From: an uncultured Chitinophagaceae bacterium
GTDB lineage: Bacteria > Bacteroidota > Bacteroidia > Chitinophagales > Chitinophagaceae
Assembly: GCA_936908745.1 (NCBI GenBank)
Contig: CAKZFX010000006.1
Span: 1 to 64,000, forward strand
Length of the DNA: 64,000 bases
Direction of reading: 5' to 3'
The translations under genes and the position numbers were made by a program. Below, piece by piece: positions 1-7,661 of the stretch (within the stretch, counting starts at the first letter, position 1; every line of letters begins with the position of its first letter). The notes below the pieces were generated by a model. It was given only the letters and a program-made list of their open reading frames with translations, was not told the origin of the DNA and searched no databases.

Positions 1-562
1 GCGGCGGCCGATCAAAATGACCGAGGTTTTTTTAGGATTACTGGTGATGGCGGGCATCGCTGTTATTTTCAATTTTGAAACAGCATATAAAACAGGGATC
101 ATCCTCGGTATCATTTCTGCCTTCCTTATTTCCATTGCTATGATTTTGCTCAGGGAATATGTAAACAAATACAATCCTGAAACGGCATTGACATATCAAT
201 TGACCGGCGGTCTGATCACTTTAAGTCTTTTGATGCCCTTGTACGAATACTATTTACCTTCGGCCAACTGGTGGCCTTCGCTCAGCGATTGGGGTTGGTT
301 GCTGGTGCTGGCATGGATATGTTCGGTGGTGGCTTTCCAGTTCACGGCGTATGCTATGAAAAAGCTATCGGCATTTACTGTCAACCTTACATTTAATCTT
401 GAACCTGTTTACGGGATACTGTTGGCCTTTATCTTTTTCAAGGAAAATAAATTCCTCGGCAAATGGTTTTTCGTTGGCCTGGGTTTGATTATGATCTCAT
501 TGATTATCCATATTGTGATGCTGATTCGCAGCAATAAAAAAACAGCGGCAGCCCATGACTGA
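1..562 (+). CDS. EamA/DMT-family transporter, 3' part
   Basis: This is the C-terminal part of a drug/metabolite-type inner-membrane transporter. The frame is open to the window edge: RRPIK precedes the Met at position 17, so the true start lies outside. The visible part has about six hydrophobic segments and the closing EamA repeat (FTVNLTFNLEPVYGILLAFIFFKE), where a Glu-Pro pair sits in the penultimate helix, as is usual in the family. The C-terminus is basic and cytosolic (RSNKKTAAAHD). Its last 8 bases overlap the start of the following methyltransferase (ATGACTGA), which implies translational coupling. The substrate cannot be read from the sequence. Confidence 0.85.
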   Translation, partial: RRPIKMTEVFLGLLVMAGIAVIFNFETAYKTGIILGIISAFLISIAMILLREYVNKYNPETALTYQLTGGLITLSLLMPLYEYYLPSANWWPSLSDWGWLLVLAWICSVVAFQFTAYAMKKLSAFTVNLTFNLEPVYGILLAFIFFKENKFLGKWFFVGLGLIMISLIIHIVMLIRSNKKTAAAHD

Positions 563-1403
563 ATACCAGCAAAAAATAATTGATTATTACAAGGCCACGG
601 AACATGCCTATAAGGATTCATGGGATTTAAATAACAGCCTTGCGATCCATTATGGCTATTGGGACGATAAAGTGAAATCCTTCCCGCAATCTTTACTGCG
701 TATGAACGAAGTGATGATTGAAACAGCAGGTATCACAGCGAATGATAAAGTGCTGGACGCCGGTTGTGGTGTTGGCGGCAGCAGTATTTTTATAGCAAAA
801 ACAGTAGGGGCAAACGTTACAGGTATTACGTTGAGCGAACGACAGGTGCAGCAGGCCACTGCGAATGCAACGAAGAACGAAACAGGCGACAATGTTCATT
901 TCGCCGTGATGGATTATTGCAGTACGGTTTTTCCTTCCGCAAGTTTTGATGTGGTGTGGGGCTGCGAAAGCATCTGTTATGCCGACAGCAAAGAAAAATT
1001 TATTAAAGAAGCCTATCGTTTATTAAAGCCCGGGGGCCGTCTCGTGGTGGCCGATGGTTTTGTAACTGATTATGCAAACAACGATCATCCCATCATCCGT
1101 CAATGGCTGGATGGCTGGCAGGTGAATTATCTTGAAACACCCGAACGTTTTGCCTCCTTTATGAAGGATGCGGGTTTTTGCGAGGTCAGCTATCGCGACA
1201 TATCCCGGGAGGCTTCTCACTCTTCACGTCGGCTGAACCGCTTTTATTATCTCGCCCGCCTCTACATGGCCTGGAAGAAAATGACCTTTTCTTATCGCAC
1301 CACCGCCATGCAAAGAGCCAATATTATGGCCTGTAAATACCAGTACAGGGGCCTGAAAAAGGGCTTGTGGCAATATGGGCTGATCGTTGGTAAAAAGGGT
1401 TGA
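555..1403 (+). CDS. SAM-dependent methyltransferase (tocopherol/sarcosine MT-like)
   Basis: A class I SAM methyltransferase of 282 residues. Motif I (VLDAGCGVGGSS, residues 66-77) binds SAM. Motif II/III follows (FDVVWGCESICYADSKEKF) and then LLKPGGRLVVAD. The N-terminal segment with HYGYWDD resembles the gamma-tocopherol and sarcosine/dimethylglycine methyltransferase group, so a small-molecule N-, C- or O-methylation is likely; the substrate is unknown. The ATG overlaps the stop of the upstream transporter, so the two are probably one operon, and the transporter may move a substrate or product. That link is inference. Confidence 0.85.
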   Translation: MTEYQQKIIDYYKATEHAYKDSWDLNNSLAIHYGYWDDKVKSFPQSLLRMNEVMIETAGITANDKVLDAGCGVGGSSIFIAKTVGANVTGITLSERQVQQATANATKNETGDNVHFAVMDYCSTVFPSASFDVVWGCESICYADSKEKFIKEAYRLLKPGGRLVVADGFVTDYANNDHPIIRQWLDGWQVNYLETPERFASFMKDAGFCEVSYRDISREASHSSRRLNRFYYLARLYMAWKKMTFSYRTTAMQRANIMACKYQYRGLKKGLWQYGLIVGKKG

Positions 1404-1452
1404 TTGTATTTGCCCTTTCGACTTTATCTTTATTGCCTCCAAATAACATGCT

Positions 1453-4410
1453 ATGCGAAGGCTCCTTTTTCTCCCTGTTTTTTTAGTAGTAACTATTGTT
1501 TCTTTCGCCCAAAAAAAGCCGCTTGATCATTCTGTGTATGACAGTTGGCAAAGCATCGGCGAACGAATGATCAGTAATGACGGTAAATGGGTCGTTTATT
1601 CTGTCAACGTACAGGAAGGCGACAATGAGCTCGTGATCCAGTCCACGGATGCAAAATATAAAAAAACCATTCCCCGTGGTTATAGTGCCGTGATCACCGA
1701 AGACAGCCGCTATGCTGTTTTTAAGATCAAACCTTTGTACAAAGACACCCGCGATGCACGTATCAAAAAGAAACGCCCGGACGATATGCCAAAGGACTCA
1801 TTTGCCATTGTGCAACTGGGGCAGGACAGCGTATGGAAAACGGCGCGGGTGAAAACCTATAAAACACCGGAAAAAGAAGCGGGTTGGGTGGCTTTTCATA
1901 TGGAAAAAACTATTGAGAAAAAAGATTCAGCCGCTGCAAGACCCAGAAGAGAATCGCCTGATAAGAAAATAACAGACAGCCTGAACCGTGTGATCGATTC
2001 GCTGCATGCTGTAATTACAAATATGCCACAACCGAAAAAGAAGAAGAACAAAGACGGAGAAGACAGTTTGTTTGAAGAGCAGTACACCGACTTTGCAGAT
2101 GGCGATGAACCAGCCGCACCAGCGGATGCAGGTACAGACCTCCTGGTACGTTCGCTCAACGGCGGAAAGGAAAAAACCTTTGCCAATGTATTGGAATATT
2201 ATTTCAGCAAAAAAGGCGGAAAACTGCTGATAGAGCAAGCCAGGAATGCAAAAGATTCATTGAGCAAGGCAAAAGTTATTTTATATGACCTGAATAATCA
2301 ATCGGAAAAAGTGTTGAGTAATGGTGGCAATGAATTCAAAGGATTCAGTTTCTCGGAAGATGGCTCACAGCTGGCTTACTTAGCGGAAAGGGACGCGAAG
2401 CCAAAAGAATTGCAGAAGTTTTATAAGATATGGTATTATAAAGACGGAATGGACAGCGCCACTTTACTGGCCGATAAGAATTCAGTAGGTATGCAACTGG
2501 GCATGACCGTCAGTGAAAATGGTAATCTTGTCTTCAGCAAATCCGGCAAGCGTTTATTTTTTGGCACAGCGCCTATCCAGCCTCCCAAAGACACCACGCT
2601 GGTTGATATTGACCTGGTGAAAGTGGATGTATGGAATTACAAAGATGATTACCTGCAAACAATGCAGTTGTCAAGATTGCAAAGAGATCTGCAAACAAAT
2701 TATCTTGCTGTTTATTTATTAGACAAGAATGTATTGAACCAGTTGGGTTCAGAAAAAATGCCAACCATTTATCAAACCAATGAAGGTGATGGCGATCGTT
2801 TTGTGGGTGTAACCGATTTTGGTAAACGAATAGAAAGCCAATGGACCGGCAATACCAAAAAAGATCTTTACAGCATTGATGTAAACAGCGGTGAAGCAAA
2901 GCTGGTGAAAAAAGATGTGGAAGGAGGGGTTTCGCCTTCTTTGGTTTCTCCTACGGGAAAATATATTGCATGGTATGATAGTAAGGCTAAAAACTATTTT
3001 GCATGGGACGGCACAACGATCAGAAATATTACCGCTGGTATCAAATTCCCGTTATGGGATGAAGACCATGATTCACCCAGCGACCCGGGAGCTTATGGCG
3101 CCATGGGTTGGCATGAGGGTGATAGCATATTGTATGTCTATGACCGTTATGGTGTCTGGAAAGTAGATCCTGCCGGGAAAAAAGCGCCGGTTGTACTGAG
3201 TGGAGTGAACAACCGTGCACAAAAAACAGCGTACCGTTATGTAAGAACAAATAGCGAAGAACGTTTTATCACTTCCGGCCAGGACTTATTGTTCCGTGTG
3301 ACAAATGAAACCAACAAGAATGCAGGTCTTTTCAGAACCTCGTTAAACGGAAGCAATCCTTCTGCACTTACAATGTCTGCTGTGAGCTATGGCCCGGTGA
3401 GCAGGGCAGAAGATGCAAGGGTTTATCTTTTTGCAAAAGAAAGCTATGCGGCATCACCCGATCTCAATATTAATAATTTGGATGCACAGCCTGTGGCTGA
3501 TATTAAATTATCTGCCATCAACCCGCAGCAAAAAGAATACAACTGGCTGACGGCTGAGTTGTATAAATGGACAGCGTTTAATGGCAAACCTGCACAGGGT
3601 ATTTTGTATAAACCCGAAGACTTTGATCCAAAGAAAAAATATCCTGTTGTATTTTATTTTTATGAAACACATACCGACAACCTGAACAGTTATATGCCAC
3701 CTGCGCCTACCGGCAGCCGCCTCGATATAACCTTCTTTGTAAGTCGTGGGTATATTGTTGTGTCGCCTGATATTCATTATACCAATGGTCATCCTGCAAA
3801 AAGTTGTTATGACTACGTGGTGAGTGCGGCTAAGTCGTTGGCTAAACTTCCATGGATTGATGCAAAAAACATGGGCATACAAGGCCAGAGCTGGGGCGGC
3901 ATCCAAGTAGCGCAATTGGTTACTATGACCGACATGTTCAAAGCTGCATGGGCAGGTGCGCCGGTGGCAAATATGACAAGTGCGTATGGTGGTATTCGAT
4001 GGGAGAGTGGTTCTAACCGCCAGTTCCAGTATGAAAAAACACAGAGCCGTATTGGTGCTACGCTGTGGGAGAAGCCTGAACTGTATATCGAAAACTCACC
4101 GTTATTCCATTTGCCAAAAGTGAAAACGCCGTTGGTGATCATGGCCAATGATGCAGATGGTGCAGTACCCTGGTACCAGGGAATTGAACTGTTTACCGGT
4201 ATGCGTCGTTTAGGTAAAAAAGTGTGGATGCTCAACTACAATGGCGAAGCACATAACCTTGTGCAACGTATCAATAAAAAAGATATTTCCATCCGCGAAC
4301 AACAATATTTCGACTGGTTGTTAAAAGGCGCCAAAGCCCCTAAGTGGATTGAAGAAGGCGTTCCTGCTGTGAAGAAAGGAAAGGATTGGGGATTGGAACT
4401 TGTGGATTAA
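1453..4410 (+). CDS. S9 family prolyl oligopeptidase
   Basis: An exported serine peptidase of 985 residues. A signal peptide (MRRLLFLPVFLVVTIVSFAQ) is followed by a long beta-propeller-like region and a C-terminal alpha/beta hydrolase domain. The catalytic triad reads as Ser813 in GQSWGG, Asp902 in DADGAVP and His934 in GEAHNL, all in the right order for the S9 family. Residues of about 155-240 hold a charged low-complexity linker rich in Lys, Asp and Glu, which is unusual and probably surface exposed. It probably cleaves peptides in the periplasm or outside the cell. It stands alone: a heptameric repeat begins directly after its stop codon. Confidence 0.93.
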   Translation: MRRLLFLPVFLVVTIVSFAQKKPLDHSVYDSWQSIGERMISNDGKWVVYSVNVQEGDNELVIQSTDAKYKKTIPRGYSAVITEDSRYAVFKIKPLYKDTRDARIKKKRPDDMPKDSFAIVQLGQDSVWKTARVKTYKTPEKEAGWVAFHMEKTIEKKDSAAARPRRESPDKKITDSLNRVIDSLHAVITNMPQPKKKKNKDGEDSLFEEQYTDFADGDEPAAPADAGTDLLVRSLNGGKEKTFANVLEYYFSKKGGKLLIEQARNAKDSLSKAKVILYDLNNQSEKVLSNGGNEFKGFSFSEDGSQLAYLAERDAKPKELQKFYKIWYYKDGMDSATLLADKNSVGMQLGMTVSENGNLVFSKSGKRLFFGTAPIQPPKDTTLVDIDLVKVDVWNYKDDYLQTMQLSRLQRDLQTNYLAVYLLDKNVLNQLGSEKMPTIYQTNEGDGDRFVGVTDFGKRIESQWTGNTKKDLYSIDVNSGEAKLVKKDVEGGVSPSLVSPTGKYIAWYDSKAKNYFAWDGTTIRNITAGIKFPLWDEDHDSPSDPGAYGAMGWHEGDSILYVYDRYGVWKVDPAGKKAPVVLSGVNNRAQKTAYRYVRTNSEERFITSGQDLLFRVTNETNKNAGLFRTSLNGSNPSALTMSAVSYGPVSRAEDARVYLFAKESYAASPDLNINNLDAQPVADIKLSAINPQQKEYNWLTAELYKWTAFNGKPAQGILYKPEDFDPKKKYPVVFYFYETHTDNLNSYMPPAPTGSRLDITFFVSRGYIVVSPDIHYTNGHPAKSCYDYVVSAAKSLAKLPWIDAKNMGIQGQSWGGIQVAQLVTMTDMFKAAWAGAPVANMTSAYGGIRWESGSNRQFQYEKTQSRIGATLWEKPELYIENSPLFHLPKVKTPLVIMANDADGAVPWYQGIELFTGMRRLGKKVWMLNYNGEAHNLVQRINKKDISIREQQYFDWLLKGAKAPKWIEEGVPAVKKGKDWGLELVD

Positions 4411-4639
4411 TGTACGATTTACGATGTTAGATGTACGATGTGCTTACAGAAAGAAATTTTCCTCTCACATCGTACATCAAACATTGTGCATAGCTTAAGC
4501 TAACTGATTAGCTTTACTGATATCTTTTGTTACGTGACTTATATTTTACCTGTTATGTGCAATGTACTATGTACTATGTGAAAAGAAGTGTTCGATCTTT
4601 AGTAACATCGTACACCGTACATCTAACATCGTACTTAGC
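4411..4639. repeat. Palindromic heptamer-repeat element (TACGAT family)
   Basis: The gap between two convergent genes is filled by four blocks of degenerate 7-base repeats. Block 1 reads GTACGAT-TTACGAT and continues GTTAGAT-GTACGAT (about 4412-4440). Block 4 (4604-4635) is its reverse complement (ACATCGT-ACACCGT and so on). Inner blocks 2 (4465-4491) and 3 (4553-4580) are also complementary to each other. The whole element could fold as nested stems. It begins at the stop of the S9 peptidase and ends at the stop of the opposing gene, so it may also serve as a two-way terminator. Confidence 0.8.
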
Positions 4640-5356
4640 CTACGCTGCTGAACTGATAAATTTCACCAAACACCTCTTAGCCACCGGCAACAACGTTTCA
4701 TCCACCGGGAACTTTAAATCCGTTTCTATACAATATACAGCCGGGTTAGGCAGGTCTTTCCAGTGACGGATCAGGTCCGATTTTATATGTTCGTATGTGT
4801 GCGAAATACTACGCTGCCGCTCGTCGAGGAATAAAGTGCGGATGCTCCGGTATTTTTCATCATGTTTTTCAAAAATGGAAAGACGGTAGTGATAGATATG
4901 CGTCTGTTTAGCATCGCCGGAACTTAAAAAGAAATACCCTTCCTGTGTGTCCAGCGGTATAATACCAACGGGGCTGATGTTAATCTTGTCTTCCACAAAC
5001 TCATAAATCTCTGTTCCGCTGCGGATGGCGCTTTTCATTTTACCTGCTGAATAATGGATGATATTTTCGAGCTCTTCCATGAGTTCATCGTCCTGTATCA
5101 ATTGTTCGTACAGCACCTGTAGTTTTTCCATTTGCAGCCCGCTGAGTTTTTTGGGAAAATGCTCCTGCAGGTACTTCTTGTTTTCACGGAAGGCAACGAC
5201 ATTGTTATAATGGAAAATAATATCGGCCAATTGAGGATACAGTTTGTTTTCATTGAAATATTTATTCACTTCCTGCAAATAGGCGAGCAGGGTGTATTTC
5301 TTCAACTCAAAATCAATGCGCCCTTCGGCAAACCAAGTCTCGGATAGTGACTTCAT
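4640..5356 (-). CDS. Conserved hypothetical protein
   Basis: A 238-residue soluble protein that I do not recognise. It starts MKSLSETWFAEGRIDFE and has no signal peptide or membrane segment. The N-terminal half looks helical (LAYLQEVNKYFNENKLYP, then EKLQVLYEQLIQDDELMEELE). The C-terminal half alternates beta-like strands (EGYFFLSSGDAKQTHIYHYRLSIF) and ends with a strand-helix pair (PVAKRCLVKFISSA). Codon use matches its neighbours, and the opposite-strand frame is not protein-like. It is convergent with the S9 peptidase and divergent from the phosphatase. No function can be assigned. Confidence 0.75.
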   Translation of the reverse strand: MKSLSETWFAEGRIDFELKKYTLLAYLQEVNKYFNENKLYPQLADIIFHYNNVVAFRENKKYLQEHFPKKLSGLQMEKLQVLYEQLIQDDELMEELENIIHYSAGKMKSAIRSGTEIYEFVEDKINISPVGIIPLDTQEGYFFLSSGDAKQTHIYHYRLSIFEKHDEKYRSIRTLFLDERQRSISHTYEHIKSDLIRHWKDLPNPAVYCIETDLKFPVDETLLPVAKRCLVKFISSAA

Positions 5357-5442
5357 AATCGCAGGATTTTATTGTTACCTAATTTATAAAAAAGACGGCA
5401 AATTGCCAGCAGTGGTTTAACTTCAAGTTGTTAAACTTCTAT

Positions 5443-5940
5443 ATGAAATATTGTAGTATTATTCTGCTGGCTTGTCTTTTGTTTTCATGCAGTAAGACCA
5501 TCTATGTGGCCCGTCATGCTGAAAAGTCAAATCCTTCTGCTGGGATGAGTAGCGATGTGCCGCTTTCCGAAGCAGGACAGCAAAGGGCTATTGCGTTAAA
5601 GGAAACGCTGAAGAATAAAAAGATTGAAGCCGTTTATTCAACAAACTATATCCGCACCAGGTCTACAGCACAGCCAACCGCTGACCATTTTGGATTGCCT
5701 GTAGCGACTTACAATGCGAAACCTGACACGGCATTTATCAACCTGCTGAAACGCAGTAATAAGAATACACTGGTGGTGGGTCATTCCAACACTATTGATG
5801 ATATTGCCAATATGCTGTGTGGTGAAACAAAAGTAAAAGGGGATTTACCCGAAACGGAGTATGACAATCTCTATATCATCAAAAAGAAAGGAAAGAAATT
5901 TACGTTTACCGCTACCAAATATGGGGCTGCCTCTAAATAA
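5443..5940 (+). CDS. Histidine phosphatase family lipoprotein
   Basis: A 165-residue phosphatase of the SixA/phosphoglycerate mutase superfamily. The signature RHAEK (Arg24, His25) gives the phospho-acceptor histidine, and the second histidine lies in VVGHSNT. The N-terminus is a lipoprotein signal with the lipobox LLFSC (Cys16), which places the enzyme in the envelope. I chose the ATG at 5443 because it gives a normal signal peptide; a TTG fifteen bases upstream is in frame but less likely. The phosphorylated substrate is unknown. A shared terminator hairpin separates it from the convergent E2 gene. Confidence 0.87.
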   Translation: MKYCSIILLACLLFSCSKTIYVARHAEKSNPSAGMSSDVPLSEAGQQRAIALKETLKNKKIEAVYSTNYIRTRSTAQPTADHFGLPVATYNAKPDTAFINLLKRSNKNTLVVGHSNTIDDIANMLCGETKVKGDLPETEYDNLYIIKKKGKKFTFTATKYGAASK

Positions 5941-5951
5941 CCCAAAAACAA

Positions 5952-5980
5952 AAAGGAGTTCCCGGTTGGAAACTCCTTTA
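5952..5980. terminator. Bidirectional terminator hairpin
   Basis: An AAAGGAGTT arm pairs with AACTCCTTT across a short loop (CCCGGTTGG side). A-runs stand on the left and a T-rich tail on the right. It lies between the convergent phosphatase and E2 genes and could stop transcription from both sides. Confidence 0.75.
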
Positions 5981-6001
5981 TATTAAGTGTCATTTTGACA
6001 A

Positions 6002-7360
6002 TTAAAATTCCCTGTCTGCTTTAAAATTTTCCAGTTCTTTCGCCACAGCGGTCAGGAACGTGGCACCGAGGCTGCCGTCCACGATACGGTGGTCATAGCT
6101 CATGCTCAGGTACATCATGTGACGGATCGCAATGCTGTCGCCATGAGGCGTTTCAATCACCACCGGTCTTTTCTTGATAGCGCCAACGGCCAGGATCGCT
6201 ACCTGCGGCTGGTTGATGATCGGCGTTCCCATCAGGCTTCCAAATGTGCCTACATTGGTCAATGTGAAAGTGCCGCCGGTTGTATCATCGGCCTTCAGTT
6301 TGCCATTTCTTGCATTATCAGCCAATGTATTTACCTGTTTTGCCAAACCCACCAGGTTCAGTTGATCTGCATTTTTAATAACAGGAACGATCAGGTTGCC
6401 GGAAGGCAGGGCCGTGGCCATACCGATATTGATATCCTTTTTCACAATGATATTATTGCCATCCAATGAACAATTGATCAATGGGAATTTTTTAATACAG
6501 CGAACGATCGCTTCTATAAATAAAGGAGTAAATGTGATCTTGGTGCTTTCTCTTTTTTCAAACTCTTTTTTCACTTTATCGCGCCACATCACCAGGTTGG
6601 TCACGTCGGCTTCGGTAAAGCTGGTTACATGCGGGCTGGTATGTTTGCTGCGTACCATGTGGTCAGCAATCAGCTTGCGCATACGGTCCATTTCAATAAT
6701 CTCAACATTACCCGTATAAGTAGTTACTTGCTGGTTGTTGGCTGGCTGCTCTGTTTTTGCAATGGCCTGTTGAGTCTTGACTCCCGACTCCTGGCTCCCG
6801 ACTCTTGACTCCCGACTAACAACTCCCGACTTCCTGTCGCTCACGTATTGGAGAATATCTTTCTTCGTCACACGGCCTTCATTGCCTGTTCCGCTGATCT
6901 GTTCCAGTTCAGTCATGCTAATACCTTCGCTGGCAGCGATATTGAGAACAAGGGGAGAATAAAAACGATTGGCTGACCCGTTAGACGCCTGCGATTTCAA
7001 TTCAGTAGCCGTATGTTGAATGGTTTCCACCACTTCGGCTTCCTGCGCAGGTTGTTGTGGGGTTGTTTCTTTTGCAGGTGCAGATACAACAGGGGTTTGA
7101 GGCGCAGCAGCTTCGGCTGCTCCTGTGCGGATGCGGGCAATCGTTGTTCCGATTGGTACTACATCGTCCACTTTAAACAGGATTTCTTCAATGACACCTG
7201 CGGCCGTGCTTGGCACTTCGCTGTCCACTTTATCAGTGGCGATTTCAAGAATCGTTTCATCCATTTTTACTGCGTCACCCGGCTGTTTGTGCCATTTCAG
7301 CACGGTAGCCTCCATAATACTTTCACCCAGTTTTGGCATTACTAAGTCAACAATAGCCAT
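6002..7360 (-). CDS. 2-oxo acid dehydrogenase E2 (dihydrolipoyl acyltransferase)
   Basis: The E2 core subunit of a 2-oxo acid dehydrogenase complex, 452 residues. The N-terminal lipoyl domain carries the lipoylated lysine Lys44 in ATDKVDSE. An Ala/Pro/Gln linker leads to the peripheral subunit-binding domain (about residues 133-175, ending EGRVTKKDILQYV). The C-terminal acyltransferase domain ends with the catalytic DHRIVDG motif. Which acyl group is transferred (acetyl, succinyl or branched chain) cannot be settled here. A lipoamide dehydrogenase gene lies about 16 kb away. The second linker, about residues 177-194, is encoded by a 7-base tandem repeat and reads as two 7-residue units (ESRVGSQ, ESGVKTQ). 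Confidence 0.93.
   Translation of the reverse strand: MAIVDLVMPKLGESIMEATVLKWHKQPGDAVKMDETILEIATDKVDSEVPSTAAGVIEEILFKVDDVVPIGTTIARIRTGAAEAAAPQTPVVSAPAKETTPQQPAQEAEVVETIQHTATELKSQASNGSANRFYSPLVLNIAASEGISMTELEQISGTGNEGRVTKKDILQYVSDRKSGVVSRESRVGSQESGVKTQQAIAKTEQPANNQQVTTYTGNVEIIEMDRMRKLIADHMVRSKHTSPHVTSFTEADVTNLVMWRDKVKKEFEKRESTKITFTPLFIEAIVRCIKKFPLINCSLDGNNIIVKKDINIGMATALPSGNLIVPVIKNADQLNLVGLAKQVNTLADNARNGKLKADDTTGGTFTLTNVGTFGSLMGTPIINQPQVAILAVGAIKKRPVVIETPHGDSIAIRHMMYLSMSYDHRIVDGSLGATFLTAVAKELENFKADREF
6779..6833. repeat. Heptamer repeat inside the E2 linker (ACTCCCG family)
   Basis: Eight degenerate 7-base units, ACTCCCG-ACTCCTG and GCTCCCG-ACTCTTG and so on, lie wholly within the E2 reading frame. 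Three units make 21 bases, so the protein repeats every seven residues and no stop is created. The same repeat family occurs outside genes elsewhere in this window. Confidence 0.85.
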
Positions 7361-7449
7361 ATCTGTATTTTATGATTTTAGATTTAGACCTTGGTTGTAT
7401 TTCTATTGCCGGGAATGGCCCTGGCGCAGATAATAACAATCGTTCGGGT

Positions 7450-7457
7450 CAAAGGTA
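7450..7457 (-). promoter_or_regulatory. Promoter -7 box of the E2 gene
   Basis: On the minus strand TACCTTTG matches the Bacteroidetes -7 consensus TAnnTTTG exactly, about 90 bases upstream of the E2 start. I see no clear TTG at the -33 position, so the call rests on the -7 box alone. Confidence 0.5.
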
Positions 7458-7557
7458 ATTGTTTCCGGCCAATCCTGTAAACTGCTTTTGCCACCGGGAA
7501 CCGCTTAGTAAATGAGATGCACAGAGTACTTTGTGGCGGGCAAAATTTCACCGGAGA

Positions 7558-7655
7558 GAGATTTTAACCGCAAAGGCGCAAGGGCGCAAAGATTTCTTCT
7601 TCTTTGTGTTTCTTAGTGTCTTGGTGGGAAATTTTTAACCGCAGAAACAGGGAAA
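7558..7655. repeat. Octamer repeat block (CGCAAAGG family)
   Basis: Within the 300-base gap between the E2 and cinA genes, the units CGCAAAGG, CGCAAGGG and CGCAAAGA follow each other with an 8-base period. They are followed by units of the complementary type (CTTTGTGT, TCTTAGTG, TCTTGGTG). The same words recur near 22.98-23.15 kb and 54.74-54.98 kb. No gene is visible in this gap. Confidence 0.7.
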
Positions 7656-7661
7656 AACAGG

